Source: Sediminibacterium sp. (GTDB lineage Bacteria; Bacteroidota; Bacteroidia; Chitinophagales; Chitinophagaceae). Taken from it: 64,000 nucleotides of DNA. The position numbers and the translations under genes are program-made. Below, in pieces: positions 7,518-17,438 of this stretch. The stretch spans positions 1 to 64,000 of the forward strand of contig QYPL01000014.1 of the NCBI GenBank assembly GCA_007280515.1, written 5' to 3'. The notes below the pieces were generated by a model that made no database searches, was not told where the DNA came from, and saw only the letters and a list, made by a program, of their open reading frames with translations. How positions within the stretch are numbered: position 1 is the stretch's first letter; each line of letters begins with the position of its first letter.

Positions 7518-9410
7518 ATGCAAAAAGGTCAAATAAGAGTTCAGACAGAGAACATCTTTCCCATCATTAAAAAGTTCCTTTACAGCGACCACGAAATATT
7601 TTTACGTGAGTTAGTAAGTAATGCTGTAGATGCTTCCCAAAAATTAAAAACATTAAGCTCTAAAGGCGAAGTGAAAGGCGATATAGGTAACCTTAGAGTA
7701 GATGTAATTTTAGATGCCAAAGAAAAAACATTGACCATTATGGACAATGGTATTGGTATGTCATCTGAAGAAGTTGATAAGTACATTAACCAAGTTGCCT
7801 TTAGTGGCGCTGAAGAATTTGTTACTAAATACAAAGACGCTAGCATTATTGGTCATTTTGGTTTAGGTTTTTATAGTGCCTTCATGGTGAGTGAAAAAGT
7901 AGATATTTATTCTAAAAGCCATACCGGTACACCAGGTGTTTTCTGGAGCTGCGATGGTAGCACTGAGTATGAACTATACGAAGTAGACTATAGCGCCCGC
8001 GGAACAAAAATTGTTTTACATATTAACGAAGAAAGCGCCGAGTTCTTAGAAGCACAAAGAGTAAAATCAATCTTGAATCGTTTTTGTAAATTCTTACCAG
8101 TAGCGATTTATTTTACCGATGCAAATGCTGAAGTAAAAGAGGCTAAAGTGCAAGAAGATGCGAAAGCATCTGATGCAGGAGTAAAAGGTCAAGAGGTTGA
8201 AAAACCAATTAACAATACTAACCCTTTATGGATTCGTAAGCCTGCCGATTTAACCAAGGAAGACTACGAGAATTTTTATAAAGAATTATACCCTTTCGGG
8301 GAGACACCCCTTTTTTGGATTCACTTAAATGTAGATTATCCATTTAATCTAACGGGTATATTATATTTTCCAAAAATTAAGCAAAGCTTTGAAATACAAA
8401 AGGACAAAATACAGTTGTATTGCAACCAAGTATTTGTAACCGATGAAGTAAAAGATATTGTACCTGAATTCTTAATGTTACTACATGGTGTTATTGATAG
8501 CCCAGATATTCCATTAAACGTGAGTCGTAGCTATTTACAAGGCGACCCAAATGTGAAAAAAATTAATGCACACATTACTAAAAAAGTAGCCGATAAATTA
8601 GAAGAGATATTTAACAATGACCGCAAAGCTTTTGAAGATAAGTGGGAGAGCCTAGGCCTGTTCGTTAAATATGGTATGATTACCGACGATAAGTTCTTAG
8701 ACAAGGCTAATAAGTTTTTAATCTTAGAAGACGCAGCCACTGCAGAAACTTTCTATACTTTAGATGAATACAAAAAAGTAACTGAGTCGAATCAAAAAAA
8801 TAAAGACGGCAAACAAGTATTATTATATACTACTAACCCGGTTGGGCAAGATGCGTTTATACAAGCAGCAGTAGGCAAGGGCTACAAAGTTATTAAACTA
8901 GAAACTATGGTGGACGCCGCCTTCATTAATAATGTTGAAATGAAATGGGAAGGCGTTCAGTTTGTGAGAGTAGATGCCGATGTAGTTGATAACTTAATAG
9001 ACAAGCAAGAAAATGTTGATTCTGTTTTATCTAAAGATGAAGTAGAACAAGCTAAAAAATTATTTGAATTCCAAATACCTGAAACAACTATTACCGTTGA
9101 AGTGAAAGGCCTTAGCCAAGACGCTGCACCAGTAATTGCTACACGCCCTGAATTTATGCGTCGTATGAAAGATATGGCCAGCATGGGTGGTGGAGGTATG
9201 ACTACTTTTTATGCGCAAATGCCCGATGAAGTACATTTGACTATTAATGGTAACCATGCTATTTTCCAAGCCTTATTAAATGAGCCCGATGTTGAAAAGC
9301 AACAAAAGCAAGCCCGCAACTTAGCAGACTTAGCCTTGCTTTCTCAAGGTTTATTAAAAGGAGCCGAGCTCACAAACTTTATTAATAGAAGTGTTGATTT
9401 ATTAAAATAA
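7518..9410 (+). CDS. htpG: Chaperone protein HtpG (bacterial Hsp90)
   Basis: A 630-residue Hsp90. The N-terminal GHKL ATPase motifs are intact: ELVSNAVDAS (nucleotide Asn), DNGIGM and GHFGLGFYSAFMV. The middle domain has SRSYLQGDP with the conserved catalytic-loop Arg, and the C-terminal dimerisation domain ends the protein. Length matches the family. The ATG at 7518 gives the usual MQKGQIRVQTENIF start; a TTG 22 codons upstream is in frame but gives no family match. It folds cytosolic clients under stress. It is monocistronic and converges on recJ with a 17-base gap and no clear terminator. Confidence 0.96.
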   Translation: MQKGQIRVQTENIFPIIKKFLYSDHEIFLRELVSNAVDASQKLKTLSSKGEVKGDIGNLRVDVILDAKEKTLTIMDNGIGMSSEEVDKYINQVAFSGAEEFVTKYKDASIIGHFGLGFYSAFMVSEKVDIYSKSHTGTPGVFWSCDGSTEYELYEVDYSARGTKIVLHINEESAEFLEAQRVKSILNRFCKFLPVAIYFTDANAEVKEAKVQEDAKASDAGVKGQEVEKPINNTNPLWIRKPADLTKEDYENFYKELYPFGETPLFWIHLNVDYPFNLTGILYFPKIKQSFEIQKDKIQLYCNQVFVTDEVKDIVPEFLMLLHGVIDSPDIPLNVSRSYLQGDPNVKKINAHITKKVADKLEEIFNNDRKAFEDKWESLGLFVKYGMITDDKFLDKANKFLILEDAATAETFYTLDEYKKVTESNQKNKDGKQVLLYTTNPVGQDAFIQAAVGKGYKVIKLETMVDAAFINNVEMKWEGVQFVRVDADVVDNLIDKQENVDSVLSKDEVEQAKKLFEFQIPETTITVEVKGLSQDAAPVIATRPEFMRRMKDMASMGGGGMTTFYAQMPDEVHLTINGNHAIFQALLNEPDVEKQQKQARNLADLALLSQGLLKGAELTNFINRSVDLLK

Positions 9411-9427
9411 TCAAGCAAGTTGATATA

Positions 9428-11134
9428 TTAATTATAAGAACCACTTTCTTTTAAATCTAATACTTGCATTTGAACTGTTTGAGTTCCTTGCCATTCATTG
9501 AGTTGTAATTGAAACACAACATCAAAGGGCTTGCCCGATTTTACTATACCCATATGCTGCGCCATATTATAGCCAATACCTTTTAATATTTGATTGCCCT
9601 GTGTGATATTAAAACTTATATGTGCTTCCTTGGCTAGTTTACTATAGCCCGTATCGTATACATTTTTTGCTAAAAATAAAGGGCGCATATTATCTGGTCC
9701 AAAAGGTTCCATCTGCGTAATAATTTGATAGAAGTTCATATTAATACTATCAATAGGTATAACTGCATTAATAACAATTTCAGGAATGAGTTGCGCGGGT
9801 GTAATTCTTTCAGCTACCGCTTGTTCAAAAGCATTTTTAAAGGCTTCTAAATTTTCTAAAGCGAGTGTCATACCAGCTGCGGCGAAGTGTCCTCCGTATC
9901 CAATTAAGTGTGCTCTACAAGCATGCAAGGCTTCATATAAATTAAAGCCCACTACACTTCTTGCGCTTCCTGTTACTACTTCTCCACTTTGTGTGAGTAC
10001 AATAGTAGGTTTATAATGTTTTTCTATAAGCCTGCTGGCTACAATACCCACCACGCCTTTATGCCAATGAGATTGAAATACCACCGATGATTTTTTCTGT
10101 GCATGATTCGGATCTAACTCAATTTCCGCTAAGGCTTCTTCTGTTATGGTAGTATCGGCTTCTCTTCTATCTAAATTGTCTTGTTGTAATAAAGAACCAA
10201 TGGCCAAGGCTTTTGAAGAATCTTTTTCAATAAATAATTGTACTGCTTTTTTAGCATCGTCCATTCTGCCAGCTGCATTAATTCTAGGGGCTACTGCAAA
10301 TACTAAATTAGTTATACGCATAGGCGTAGTTTGTTTGGCTAACTCCATTAAGGCCAGTAAACCAGGGCAGGGCGATTCATTCACTTGCTGCAATCCAAAA
10401 TAAGCTAAGGTTCTGTTCTCATCTACAATGGGTACAATATCGGCAGCAATGGCGGTAGTTACTAAGTCTAAATATTCTAAATAAGACTCAGTAGGTAAAT
10501 TATATTTATCTGCCAAGGCAGTAATTAATTTCAACACCACACCGCAGCCGCATAATTCTTTAAACGGGTAATTACAATCAATTTGTTTTGGATTCAGTAT
10601 TGCAATAGCGGGCGGTAAAATTGCATCGGGTAAATGGTGGTCGCAAATAATAAAATCAATGCCAAGCTCTTTTGCATATTCAACAAGTTCAATGGACTTA
10701 ATACCACAGTCAACCGATATTATTAATTGTATGCCGGTTTGCTTTGCGTAGTCAATTCCAATTTTAGATACGCCATAACCTTCTTTGTATCTATGGGGAA
10801 TGTAATAATCAACCTGAGGGGTAAGTTTTATTAAAAATTGATATAAGGTAGCTACAGAAGTGGTTCCGTCAACATCGTAGTCGCCAAACACTAAAATAGA
10901 TTCTGCATTTACCACCGCTTTTTCAATACGCTCGACTGCTTTGTCCATATCCTTCATTAACCAAGGGTCGTGCAAGTGTTCTAGTTGAGGGCGGAAGAAT
11001 TTTTTAGCGGCATCAAAACTGTCTATGCCTCTTTGTACGAGTAGTTCACATAAAATAGGATGAATCTTTAATGCATCTTGCAAGGTCTGCACGGTTGCAG
11101 TATCGGCTGCAAGTATATTCCATCTTTTTTCCAT
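9428..11134 (-). CDS. recJ: Single-stranded-DNA-specific exonuclease RecJ
   Basis: A 568-residue DHH/DHHA1 phosphoesterase. Motif I is FGDYDVDGTTS (residues 83-93), followed by VDCGI (141-145), the DHH triad (165-167) and the DHHA1 signature GGHFAAAGM, then a C-terminal OB-like domain. It degrades single-stranded DNA 5' to 3' in recombination and mismatch repair. The start codon overlaps the stop of the polyprenyl synthetase gene by one base (TAATG), implying translational coupling. Confidence 0.95.
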   Translation of the reverse strand: MEKRWNILAADTATVQTLQDALKIHPILCELLVQRGIDSFDAAKKFFRPQLEHLHDPWLMKDMDKAVERIEKAVVNAESILVFGDYDVDGTTSVATLYQFLIKLTPQVDYYIPHRYKEGYGVSKIGIDYAKQTGIQLIISVDCGIKSIELVEYAKELGIDFIICDHHLPDAILPPAIAILNPKQIDCNYPFKELCGCGVVLKLITALADKYNLPTESYLEYLDLVTTAIAADIVPIVDENRTLAYFGLQQVNESPCPGLLALMELAKQTTPMRITNLVFAVAPRINAAGRMDDAKKAVQLFIEKDSSKALAIGSLLQQDNLDRREADTTITEEALAEIELDPNHAQKKSSVVFQSHWHKGVVGIVASRLIEKHYKPTIVLTQSGEVVTGSARSVVGFNLYEALHACRAHLIGYGGHFAAAGMTLALENLEAFKNAFEQAVAERITPAQLIPEIVINAVIPIDSINMNFYQIITQMEPFGPDNMRPLFLAKNVYDTGYSKLAKEAHISFNITQGNQILKGIGYNMAQHMGIVKSGKPFDVVFQLQLNEWQGTQTVQMQVLDLKESGSYN

Positions 11135-12108
11135 TAAAATTTTCGGTCGGTTGTATATCTTACTAATTCCTCTAAAGCTTCTCTGGCAGGGCTAGTAGGG
11201 AAAGCGTTTAAGATAAGTAAGGCCTTGTCTCTGTATTCGTTCATTTTATGGGTCGCATATTCTATGCCTCCGTAAGATATGACATGATCTATTACAAATT
11301 TTACTTTTTCTTTATCGTTATTGTTGTTTTTAACAATATAAATAATTTCTTTTTTTAAAGCAGGCGTTACTTTTTGTAAAATATGAATAAGAGGAAGGGT
11401 TAATTTTTTTTCTTTGATATCATTGCCGGTAGGTTTGCCAATTTTGGCTTCTCCATAATCGAATAAGTCGTCTTTAATTTGAAAGGCCATGCCCACATTC
11501 TCGCCAAACTCGCGCATTTTTTGAATAGTCTCTTCATTGTCTGTAACAGAGCTTGTTCCAGCAGCGCAACTTGAAGCTAGTAAAGAAGCAGTCTTACCAC
11601 TTATAATTTCATAATAAACCGACTCGTCAAAATTTAGGTTTCTTGTTTTTTCCATTTGCAGTAATTCTCCCTCACTCATTTTTTTAACTGCATTCGATAA
11701 AATAGTGAGTATGGTAAAATCTTTGTTTTCAAGAGATAATAATAAACCCTTAGATAATAAATAGTCGCCTACTAAAACGGCAATTTTATTTTTCCATAAT
11801 GCATTGATGGAAAACATACCTCTTCTTTCTAAGGCATCGTCTACCACATCATCGTGCACTAGTGTGGCAGTATGTAATAATTCCACTAATGAGGCTGCTC
11901 TATAAGAGGCATCGTTAATTTCGCCATGAAGTTTGGCTGAAAGTAAAACAAACATAGGTCGCATCTGCTTCCCTTTTCGCTTTACAATATATTGCATGAT
12001 GCGATCTAGCAAGGACACTCTGCTTTTTACGGCTTCTTTGAAATGTTCTTCAAAGAGCTCCAGTTCTTTTGCTATTACTTTTTTTGCTAGTTCCATGGTT
12101 GCCTGCAA
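11134..12108 (-). CDS. Polyprenyl (trans-isoprenyl) diphosphate synthase
   Basis: A 324-residue prenyltransferase. The first Asp-rich motif is HDDVVDD (residues 85-91) with ERRG after it, and the second is KDDLFDYG (212-219). These bind Mg-diphosphate for chain elongation with isopentenyl diphosphate. Length and the GKTASL motif fit octaprenyl or all-trans polyprenyl synthases that make the quinone side chain. The exact chain length cannot be read reliably. It lies between a HAD phosphatase and recJ in a minus-strand operon. ATG starts at residues 1 and 5 are both possible. Confidence 0.9.
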   Translation of the reverse strand: MQATMELAKKVIAKELELFEEHFKEAVKSRVSLLDRIMQYIVKRKGKQMRPMFVLLSAKLHGEINDASYRAASLVELLHTATLVHDDVVDDALERRGMFSINALWKNKIAVLVGDYLLSKGLLLSLENKDFTILTILSNAVKKMSEGELLQMEKTRNLNFDESVYYEIISGKTASLLASSCAAGTSSVTDNEETIQKMREFGENVGMAFQIKDDLFDYGEAKIGKPTGNDIKEKKLTLPLIHILQKVTPALKKEIIYIVKNNNNDKEKVKFVIDHVISYGGIEYATHKMNEYRDKALLILNAFPTSPAREALEELVRYTTDRKF

Positions 12109-12119
12109 TTTAATTGAAT

Positions 12120-12782
12120 TTAGTGATTGAGCATATTAAAATGCAAATCACCAAAATTTTGTAAGGAACTTAATTTTAAATCGGCTAGTCCCCAATGAGG
12201 TAACTTACTATGTTCTGCCGATGGCACTACCACACAAGTCATTCTTGCTGCTTTCGCTGCAGTCATTCCATATACAGAGTCTTCAAAACATATACAAGCT
12301 AAAGGAGAGACATGTATGGCTGCTGCGCAATCTAAATATACTTGAGGATGAGGTTTGGCATAAGGAAGATTTTGTGCCGAACAACTTGCATGAATATAAC
12401 TTCTTATACCTAATTTATCCTTCACCCATTCTATTAATTCAATAGGGGAGGAAGTAGCCAGTCCAATTTTGAACTCTCTTTTTAAGAAAAATTGAAATAT
12501 ATGTTCAACGCCTGGCATTAAGGTGGCATCTTTATCAATTAAGCTTAAAGCAAGGCTCACAATTTTTTCTTCTACTCTATCAAATTCAGTAGAAGGTATT
12601 TTATGTTGTATTAACCAGTGTGTTACAAATTCCTTAGAGCGAAGGCCAGTGGTGATTGCATATTGCTCCTCTGTAAGTATAATGCCGTACTGCCTAAAAA
12701 TTTCAGCAGCGGCTTGGTTCCATAAGGGCTCACTATTTATTAATAAGCCATCAATATCAAAAATTACAGCAGATTTTTCCAT
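12120..12782 (-). CDS. HAD-superfamily sugar-phosphate phosphatase (HxpB/YniC-like)
   Basis: A 220-residue HAD hydrolase. Motif I is FDIDGLLINSEPLW (nucleophile D9, acid D11), a Thr/Ser motif lies in LATSS, a Lys in the AKPHPQVYL stretch, and motif IV is CFEDSVYG. A helical C1 cap sits between motifs I and II. The N-terminus strongly resembles the hexitol / 2-deoxyglucose-6-phosphate phosphatase and beta-phosphoglucomutase group, so it probably dephosphorylates small sugar phosphates. It is first in the run with polyprenyl synthetase and recJ, 11 bases upstream of the former; the link is positional only. Confidence 0.85.
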   Translation of the reverse strand: MEKSAVIFDIDGLLINSEPLWNQAAAEIFRQYGIILTEEQYAITTGLRSKEFVTHWLIQHKIPSTEFDRVEEKIVSLALSLIDKDATLMPGVEHIFQFFLKREFKIGLATSSPIELIEWVKDKLGIRSYIHASCSAQNLPYAKPHPQVYLDCAAAIHVSPLACICFEDSVYGMTAAKAARMTCVVVPSAEHSKLPHWGLADLKLSSLQNFGDLHFNMLNH

Positions 12783-12868
12783 CGCCTAAAGGTACTAATT
12801 GTTGTTTAAACAGAAATATCCGAGTTAAATTATTGTATTATCTTGCAGTCGTAACCATTTGAACCTAG

Positions 12869-13621
12869 ATGACGATTTTAGATCGATTAAAACAAATTAG
12901 AATATTTCGCTCCCTTATATATGGGGTGGTAGGCATATTTACTTACCCAGGGCTTGCCTTATTTAATACTGTAGAAATTGAAGGAACAGAAAATTTACAA
13001 GGGTTACCTCATAAGAATGTTTTATTTGTAAGTAATCACCAAACCTATTTTGGAGATGTGATTGCCTTTGTACATATTTTTTGTGCAGTAAAATGGGGCA
13101 AGTTTGATAAGTTAGGCATTCCTTATTATTTATTGAATCCGTTTACCAATGTATTTTTTGTAGCAGCAGAAGAAACTATGAATAGTAATTGGCTGACTAG
13201 GTTATTTAAATTGGGGGGTGCTTTAACAGTAAAAAGAACATGGAGAGCCGAGGGCGCCGATGTTAGTAGGGATAGAGATGTAGTAGATACACAAAAAATT
13301 GATAAAGCATTATCAAAAAGCTGGGTAATTACTTTTCCGCAAGGAACCACCAAACCATTTGCACCAGGAAGAAAAGGAACCGCGCATATTATTAAAAATA
13401 ATGAACCCATTGTTGTGCCTGTGGTCATTAATGGATTTTGGCGAGCATTTACCAAGAAAGGCCTATCGTTTAAAAAAGTGGGTACTCCTTTAACCGTTCG
13501 ATTTAAAGCGCCTTTAGTAATTGATTATAATAGTTCTGTAGAAACAATACTTGACCAAGTCATGGATGCCATTGAGCAAAGCAAAGAGTATATGCTGAAA
13601 GGTAAGCACCATACCATGTAA
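12869..13621 (+). CDS. 1-acylglycerol-3-phosphate acyltransferase-like protein (PlsC family)
   Basis: A 250-residue acyltransferase of the LPLAT/PlsC fold with an N-terminal hydrophobic helix (residues 13-32). The catalytic block reads SNHQTYFGD: His57 and Asp63 are five residues apart rather than the usual four. Motif III reads FPQGTT (156-161) where FPEGTR is usual, and motif IV is VPVVINGFWR. It probably transfers acyl groups to a lysophospholipid or related lipid. The altered spacing and Glu-to-Gln change may be a Bacteroidota subfamily trait or indicate a different acceptor. Confidence 0.75.
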   Translation: MTILDRLKQIRIFRSLIYGVVGIFTYPGLALFNTVEIEGTENLQGLPHKNVLFVSNHQTYFGDVIAFVHIFCAVKWGKFDKLGIPYYLLNPFTNVFFVAAEETMNSNWLTRLFKLGGALTVKRTWRAEGADVSRDRDVVDTQKIDKALSKSWVITFPQGTTKPFAPGRKGTAHIIKNNEPIVVPVVINGFWRAFTKKGLSFKKVGTPLTVRFKAPLVIDYNSSVETILDQVMDAIEQSKEYMLKGKHHTM

Positions 13622-13650
13622 TAATTGACAAAGAAAATATTATTAATTTC

Positions 13651-14166
13651 TTAGTCTTTAATAAATAAAGCCTTTAATTCAGTAGCATCATCTGGCTTCA
13701 TTTTTCCTGCTAATATTAAACGAAGTTGTCTACGGCGAAGTGCACTATCGTAAAACTTTTTCTCTTCTTCTGTTTCTGCTATAACTGCTGGAACTTGTTT
13801 TGGTTTTTTATTTTCATCCAATGCAACAAAAGTAAAATAAGCCTCATTGCTTAACTCCCTACTTTGTGTAATCATATTCTGGTTCCAAACTTTTAAATGA
13901 ATTTCCATAGAGGTAGTGAAGGTTCTTGTAACGCGCGCTTCTATACAAATGACATTGCCTAATTTGATGGGTGTCTTGAAACTAATATTGTCCACTGATG
14001 CGGTCATGGCACCTGAATTGCAATGTTTGGCTGCAGACAAATAAGCGGCAATATCCATCCAGTACATTAGCTTGCCTCCCATTAAATCTCCAAAAGTATT
14101 GGTATCATTTGGTAGTACTAATTCATTCATGGTAATAAATGAATCTTTTGCTTTTCTTGCTTCCAT
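13651..14166 (-). CDS. Acyl-CoA thioesterase (hotdog fold, YciA/BACH-like)
   Basis: A 171-residue hotdog-fold protein. The signature is LPNDTNTFGDLMGGKLMYWMD (residues 18-38): an Asn/Asp near the N-terminus, the GGK helix start and D38. The beta strand SVDNISFKTPIKLGNV follows, as in cytosolic long-chain acyl-CoA hydrolases. It cleaves acyl-CoA to fatty acid and CoA. It converges on the PlsC-like gene with 29 bases between stops and a weak AAGAAA/TTTCTT hairpin there. Confidence 0.88.
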   Translation of the reverse strand: MEARKAKDSFITMNELVLPNDTNTFGDLMGGKLMYWMDIAAYLSAAKHCNSGAMTASVDNISFKTPIKLGNVICIEARVTRTFTTSMEIHLKVWNQNMITQSRELSNEAYFTFVALDENKKPKQVPAVIAETEEEKKFYDSALRRRQLRLILAGKMKPDDATELKALFIKD

Positions 14167-14195
14167 AGTAATTATTTGTACCTCAAAGGTACATC

Positions 14196-15293
14196 TTAAA
14201 CCGTAAAATGGTCCAATTTAGCTAAGTAGGCTGGGTCGACTTCTGCACCAATACCAGGGGTGTCGCTAATGCTTAAATGCATACCATTAAATTTAACACC
14301 TCCTATAATGGGGTCTTCTAAATGTCCCAATAAACAAGTGTCCATATCGTAATACTTTACATTGTCCATGGCCATGGCAAAATGCATTTTAGCACTTAAT
14401 GCTAAACGGCTTTCTAACATGCCGCCCATCATACATGGTATATTATTGGCTTTAGCAATAGCATGAATTTTAATTGCTTCCTGTATGCCTCCACTTTTGG
14501 AGAATTTAATATTAATAGAGTGACAAGCTTTTTGTTCCAATAATCTTCTTGCATCATGATGCGTGAATACCGATTCATCGGCCATAATAGCAATAGGAGA
14601 GGCTTCGCATAATGCCGGTAAATAATCGTCGTAATATTTACGCATGGGTTGTTCGCAAAATTCAATTTGATAAGGGGCTAAACCTTCTAATACTTTTAAA
14701 GCCTCTTCTTTTGCCCAACCTTGATTGGCATCAATTCTAATTTTAGTATCGTAACCAATAGCATCTCTTATACTTTTAATTCTTAGAATATCCTGAACAG
14801 GATCTTTTCCCAATTTCACTTTAATAATATTTACTCCTTGCTTCACAAAATCAATGGCATCCTTGGCCATGCTTTCGGGGGTATCAATGCCAATGGTTAA
14901 ATCGGTTTCAATGGGTTTGGACTTTCCTCCTAAAAAAGCATAGAGTGGTTTACCTGCAGCTTTAGCAGCAATATCATATAAGGCTAAATCAAAAGAGCTT
15001 TTGGCGGTATAATTTCCAGCAATAATGGTATCTAGTTCGGCTAACCTTTCTTTAATAGCTAGAGGGTCTTTCCCTTTCAGGTAAGTAGCAAAGTCTTTTG
15101 CGATAGTATAACAACTTAATTGTGTCTCGCCCACAATCATAGGAAAAGCCGAGCATTCTCCCCAACCTATAATACCTTCATCTGTATAAATTTTAATAAC
15201 CATATTTTGCGCATAGTGCATCGTGCCCGTGGCAATGGTAAAAGGCGTCATGGGAATTTTGAATAAGAAAACTTCTGTAGAAACTATTTTCAT
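14196..15293 (-). CDS. Dipeptide epimerase, enolase superfamily (L-Ala-D/L-Glu epimerase-like)
   Basis: A 365-residue muconate-lactonising-type enolase member. The catalytic set is complete: K158/K160 (IKVKLG), metal ligands D188 (IDANQGW), E214 (CEQP) and D239 (ADES), and the opposite base in NIKFSKSGG (K263 or K266). The NIK..K.GG pattern is characteristic of dipeptide epimerases that act on L-Ala-D-Glu from peptidoglycan recycling. The exact dipeptide is inferred. The ATG at 15293 is preferred over one eight codons upstream because it gives the family start MKIVSTEVFLF. It lies 29 bases upstream of the thioesterase gene on the same strand. Confidence 0.85.
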   Translation of the reverse strand: MKIVSTEVFLFKIPMTPFTIATGTMHYAQNMVIKIYTDEGIIGWGECSAFPMIVGETQLSCYTIAKDFATYLKGKDPLAIKERLAELDTIIAGNYTAKSSFDLALYDIAAKAAGKPLYAFLGGKSKPIETDLTIGIDTPESMAKDAIDFVKQGVNIIKVKLGKDPVQDILRIKSIRDAIGYDTKIRIDANQGWAKEEALKVLEGLAPYQIEFCEQPMRKYYDDYLPALCEASPIAIMADESVFTHHDARRLLEQKACHSINIKFSKSGGIQEAIKIHAIAKANNIPCMMGGMLESRLALSAKMHFAMAMDNVKYYDMDTCLLGHLEDPIIGGVKFNGMHLSISDTPGIGAEVDPAYLAKLDHFTV

Positions 15294-15407
15294 AAAATAG
15301 GGTTTTTTAAGTAACAAGTATAAAGATACTTAAGTCTTATTTAATGGATATAATACTTTGATTTTTAAGTTTTACTAACGATATTTGCGATACCAATAAA
15401 TGTTAGC

Positions 15408-16598
15408 ATGAGCCTATCTTTAGACAATACCCAAATTGCATTTGCATATAAATCTAACGCTGAATTAAAAAGAGCTCGATTTCTTTTTACCGTTATACAA
15501 AGTCCTATTATTGTTTCTTTAGCTACTAAGTTAACACCTGCTTTAATGAATTCTGGTTTACCTGTTAATGGATTAATTCGCAGCACTATATTTAATCAAT
15601 TTGTGGGCGGTGAAACTTTAGAAGAAACAGCAAGAGTGGCCAAGCAATTAGGGGCCTATGGTGTGCAAGTAATTTTAGATTATGGAGTAGAAGCCAAAGA
15701 AGGTGAAGAAAATTTTGATAATGTTACTGAAAAAATTATGGAAGCAGTGGACTTTGCTTCCACTCAAAATAATATTCCCTTTGTAAGTATTAAGTTAACT
15801 GGTATTGCCAGTGTAGAATTATTGGAAACATTAAATGAAGCCCCAAGATTAAGAAGTGGCATACATGATAGCGAAATGGAAGATGCTGCCTGGGAGCGAG
15901 TGAAAGAAAGAATGTTTGCAATTTGTGATTTGGCCAAAGAAAAAGGCGTGGGTATTTTAATAGATGCAGAAGAGACATGGATACAAGACCCTATTGACCG
16001 CTTAGCCATTGAACTGATGGCTATATATAATAAAGAGAAAGTGGTGGTGTATAATACTTATCAATTATATAGAAATGACCGATTAAACTTTTTACAATTA
16101 TCACTTAAGATAGCTAAAGAAAAAAACTTTAAATTAGGTGTTAAATTGGTACGTGGCGCTTATATGGAAAAAGAAAGATTACGCGCTAAAGAAGAAGGGG
16201 TTGCGTCGCCAATACATTTAGACAAAGAAGCCACCGATAAAGATTTTAATGATGCAACAGCGTTTTGTATCACTCATAAAGAAATGGTCTGCTCAATTAT
16301 TGCCTCTCATAATGAACAAAGCAATTTGCTTGCTGCACAATTAATGATTGAAAAAGGAATTTCAGCCAATGACCCACATATTCATTTCTCTCAATTATAT
16401 GGTATGAGCGATCCCATTAGTTTTAATATGGCTAAAGAGGGGTATAATGTAAGCAAATACCTGCCTTTTGGGCCCATTAAGGATGTGATTCCTTATTTAA
16501 TGAGAAGGGCAGAGGAAAATTCTAGCGTCAATGGGCAAACCAGTAGGGAGCTGCTTTTCATCAGGCAGGAATTGGCCCGTAGGAAGGCCAAAAAATGA
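15408..16598 (+). CDS. Proline dehydrogenase
   Basis: A 396-residue FAD-dependent barrel enzyme of the eukaryote-like monofunctional PRODH type. Signature segments are ILDYGVEAKEG, the FAD/substrate motif KLVRGAYMEKER, SHNEQSN and the C-terminal YLPFGPIKDVIPYLMRRAEEN, with the conserved Arg pair binding the proline carboxylate. It oxidises proline to pyrroline-5-carboxylate and passes electrons to quinone. It is divergent from the epimerase gene and stands alone; no P5C dehydrogenase is in the window. Confidence 0.93.
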   Translation: MSLSLDNTQIAFAYKSNAELKRARFLFTVIQSPIIVSLATKLTPALMNSGLPVNGLIRSTIFNQFVGGETLEETARVAKQLGAYGVQVILDYGVEAKEGEENFDNVTEKIMEAVDFASTQNNIPFVSIKLTGIASVELLETLNEAPRLRSGIHDSEMEDAAWERVKERMFAICDLAKEKGVGILIDAEETWIQDPIDRLAIELMAIYNKEKVVVYNTYQLYRNDRLNFLQLSLKIAKEKNFKLGVKLVRGAYMEKERLRAKEEGVASPIHLDKEATDKDFNDATAFCITHKEMVCSIIASHNEQSNLLAAQLMIEKGISANDPHIHFSQLYGMSDPISFNMAKEGYNVSKYLPFGPIKDVIPYLMRRAEENSSVNGQTSRELLFIRQELARRKAKK

Positions 16599-16633
16599 TT
16601 TCTACATAAAAGGTATTGGTTGTAAATTGCACT

Positions 16634-17428
16634 ATGCAACAATACTTGAATTTACTACAACACATTATTGACAACGGGGCTGAAAAGACCGATAGAACTG
16701 GAACTGGAACCAAAAGTTGTTTTGGATATCAGATGCGTTTTAACTTGGCAGAAGGTTTTCCGATGGTAACCACCAAGAAGCTTCACTTGAAAAGTATTAT
16801 TTACGAATTACTTTGGTTTTTAAATGGCGATACCAATATTAAATATTTAAATGAGAATGGGGTGCGCATTTGGGACGAGTGGGCCGATAAAAATGGTGAC
16901 CTAGGTCCTGTCTATGGAAAACAATGGAGAAGTTGGGAAGCTCCGAATGGAATAGTGATAGACCAAATTTCAGAATTAATTGAACAAATAAAAAAGACGC
17001 CCGATAGTAGAAGATTAATTGTAAGTGCTTGGAATGTGGGGGACTTATCAAAGATGGCCCTTATGCCTTGCCATAATATGTTTCAATTTTATGTGGCAGA
17101 TGGAAAATTAAGTTGTCAATTATACCAACGCAGTGCCGATGTTTTTTTAGGTGTGCCTTTTAATATAGCATCTTATGCATTACTGACTATGATGGTTGCT
17201 TCAGTTTGTAATTTAGAATACGGAGACTTCGTGCATAGTTTTGGCGACGTACATTTGTATAATAATCATGTGGAGCAGGCAAACTTGCAATTGTCAAGAA
17301 AACCTTTCCCAGTTCCTACTATGAAAATAAATAAAGAAGTGAAAGATATTTTTTCTTATCAATTTTCTGATTTTACTTTAGAGAATTATGAATCACATCC
17401 TAGTATTAAAGCGCCGGTGGCTGTTTAA
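16634..17428 (+). CDS. thyA: Thymidylate synthase
   Basis: ThyA of 264 residues, the classic short length. The catalytic Cys146 lies in [14 protein letters not shown], with TDRTGTGT near the N-terminus, [28 protein letters not shown] and the C-terminal IKAPVAV. It converts dUMP to dTMP using methylene-tetrahydrofolate, producing dihydrofolate. The ATG at 16634 is the family start; an upstream in-frame TTG adds six residues. folA follows after 10 bases, the classic coupling that regenerates tetrahydrofolate. Confidence 0.97.
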   Translation: MQQYLNLLQHIIDNGAEKTDRTGTGTKSCFGYQMRFNLAEGFPMVTTKKLHLKSIIYELLWFLNGDTNIKYLNENGVRIWDEWADKNGDLGPVYGKQWRSWEAPNGIVIDQISELIEQIKKTPDSRRLIVSAWNVGDLSKMALMPCHNMFQFYVADGKLSCQLYQRSADVFLGVPFNIASYALLTMMVASVCNLEYGDFVHSFGDVHLYNNHVEQANLQLSRKPFPVPTMKINKEVKDIFSYQFSDFTLENYESHPSIKAPVAV

Positions 17429-17438
17429 AATAATATAA

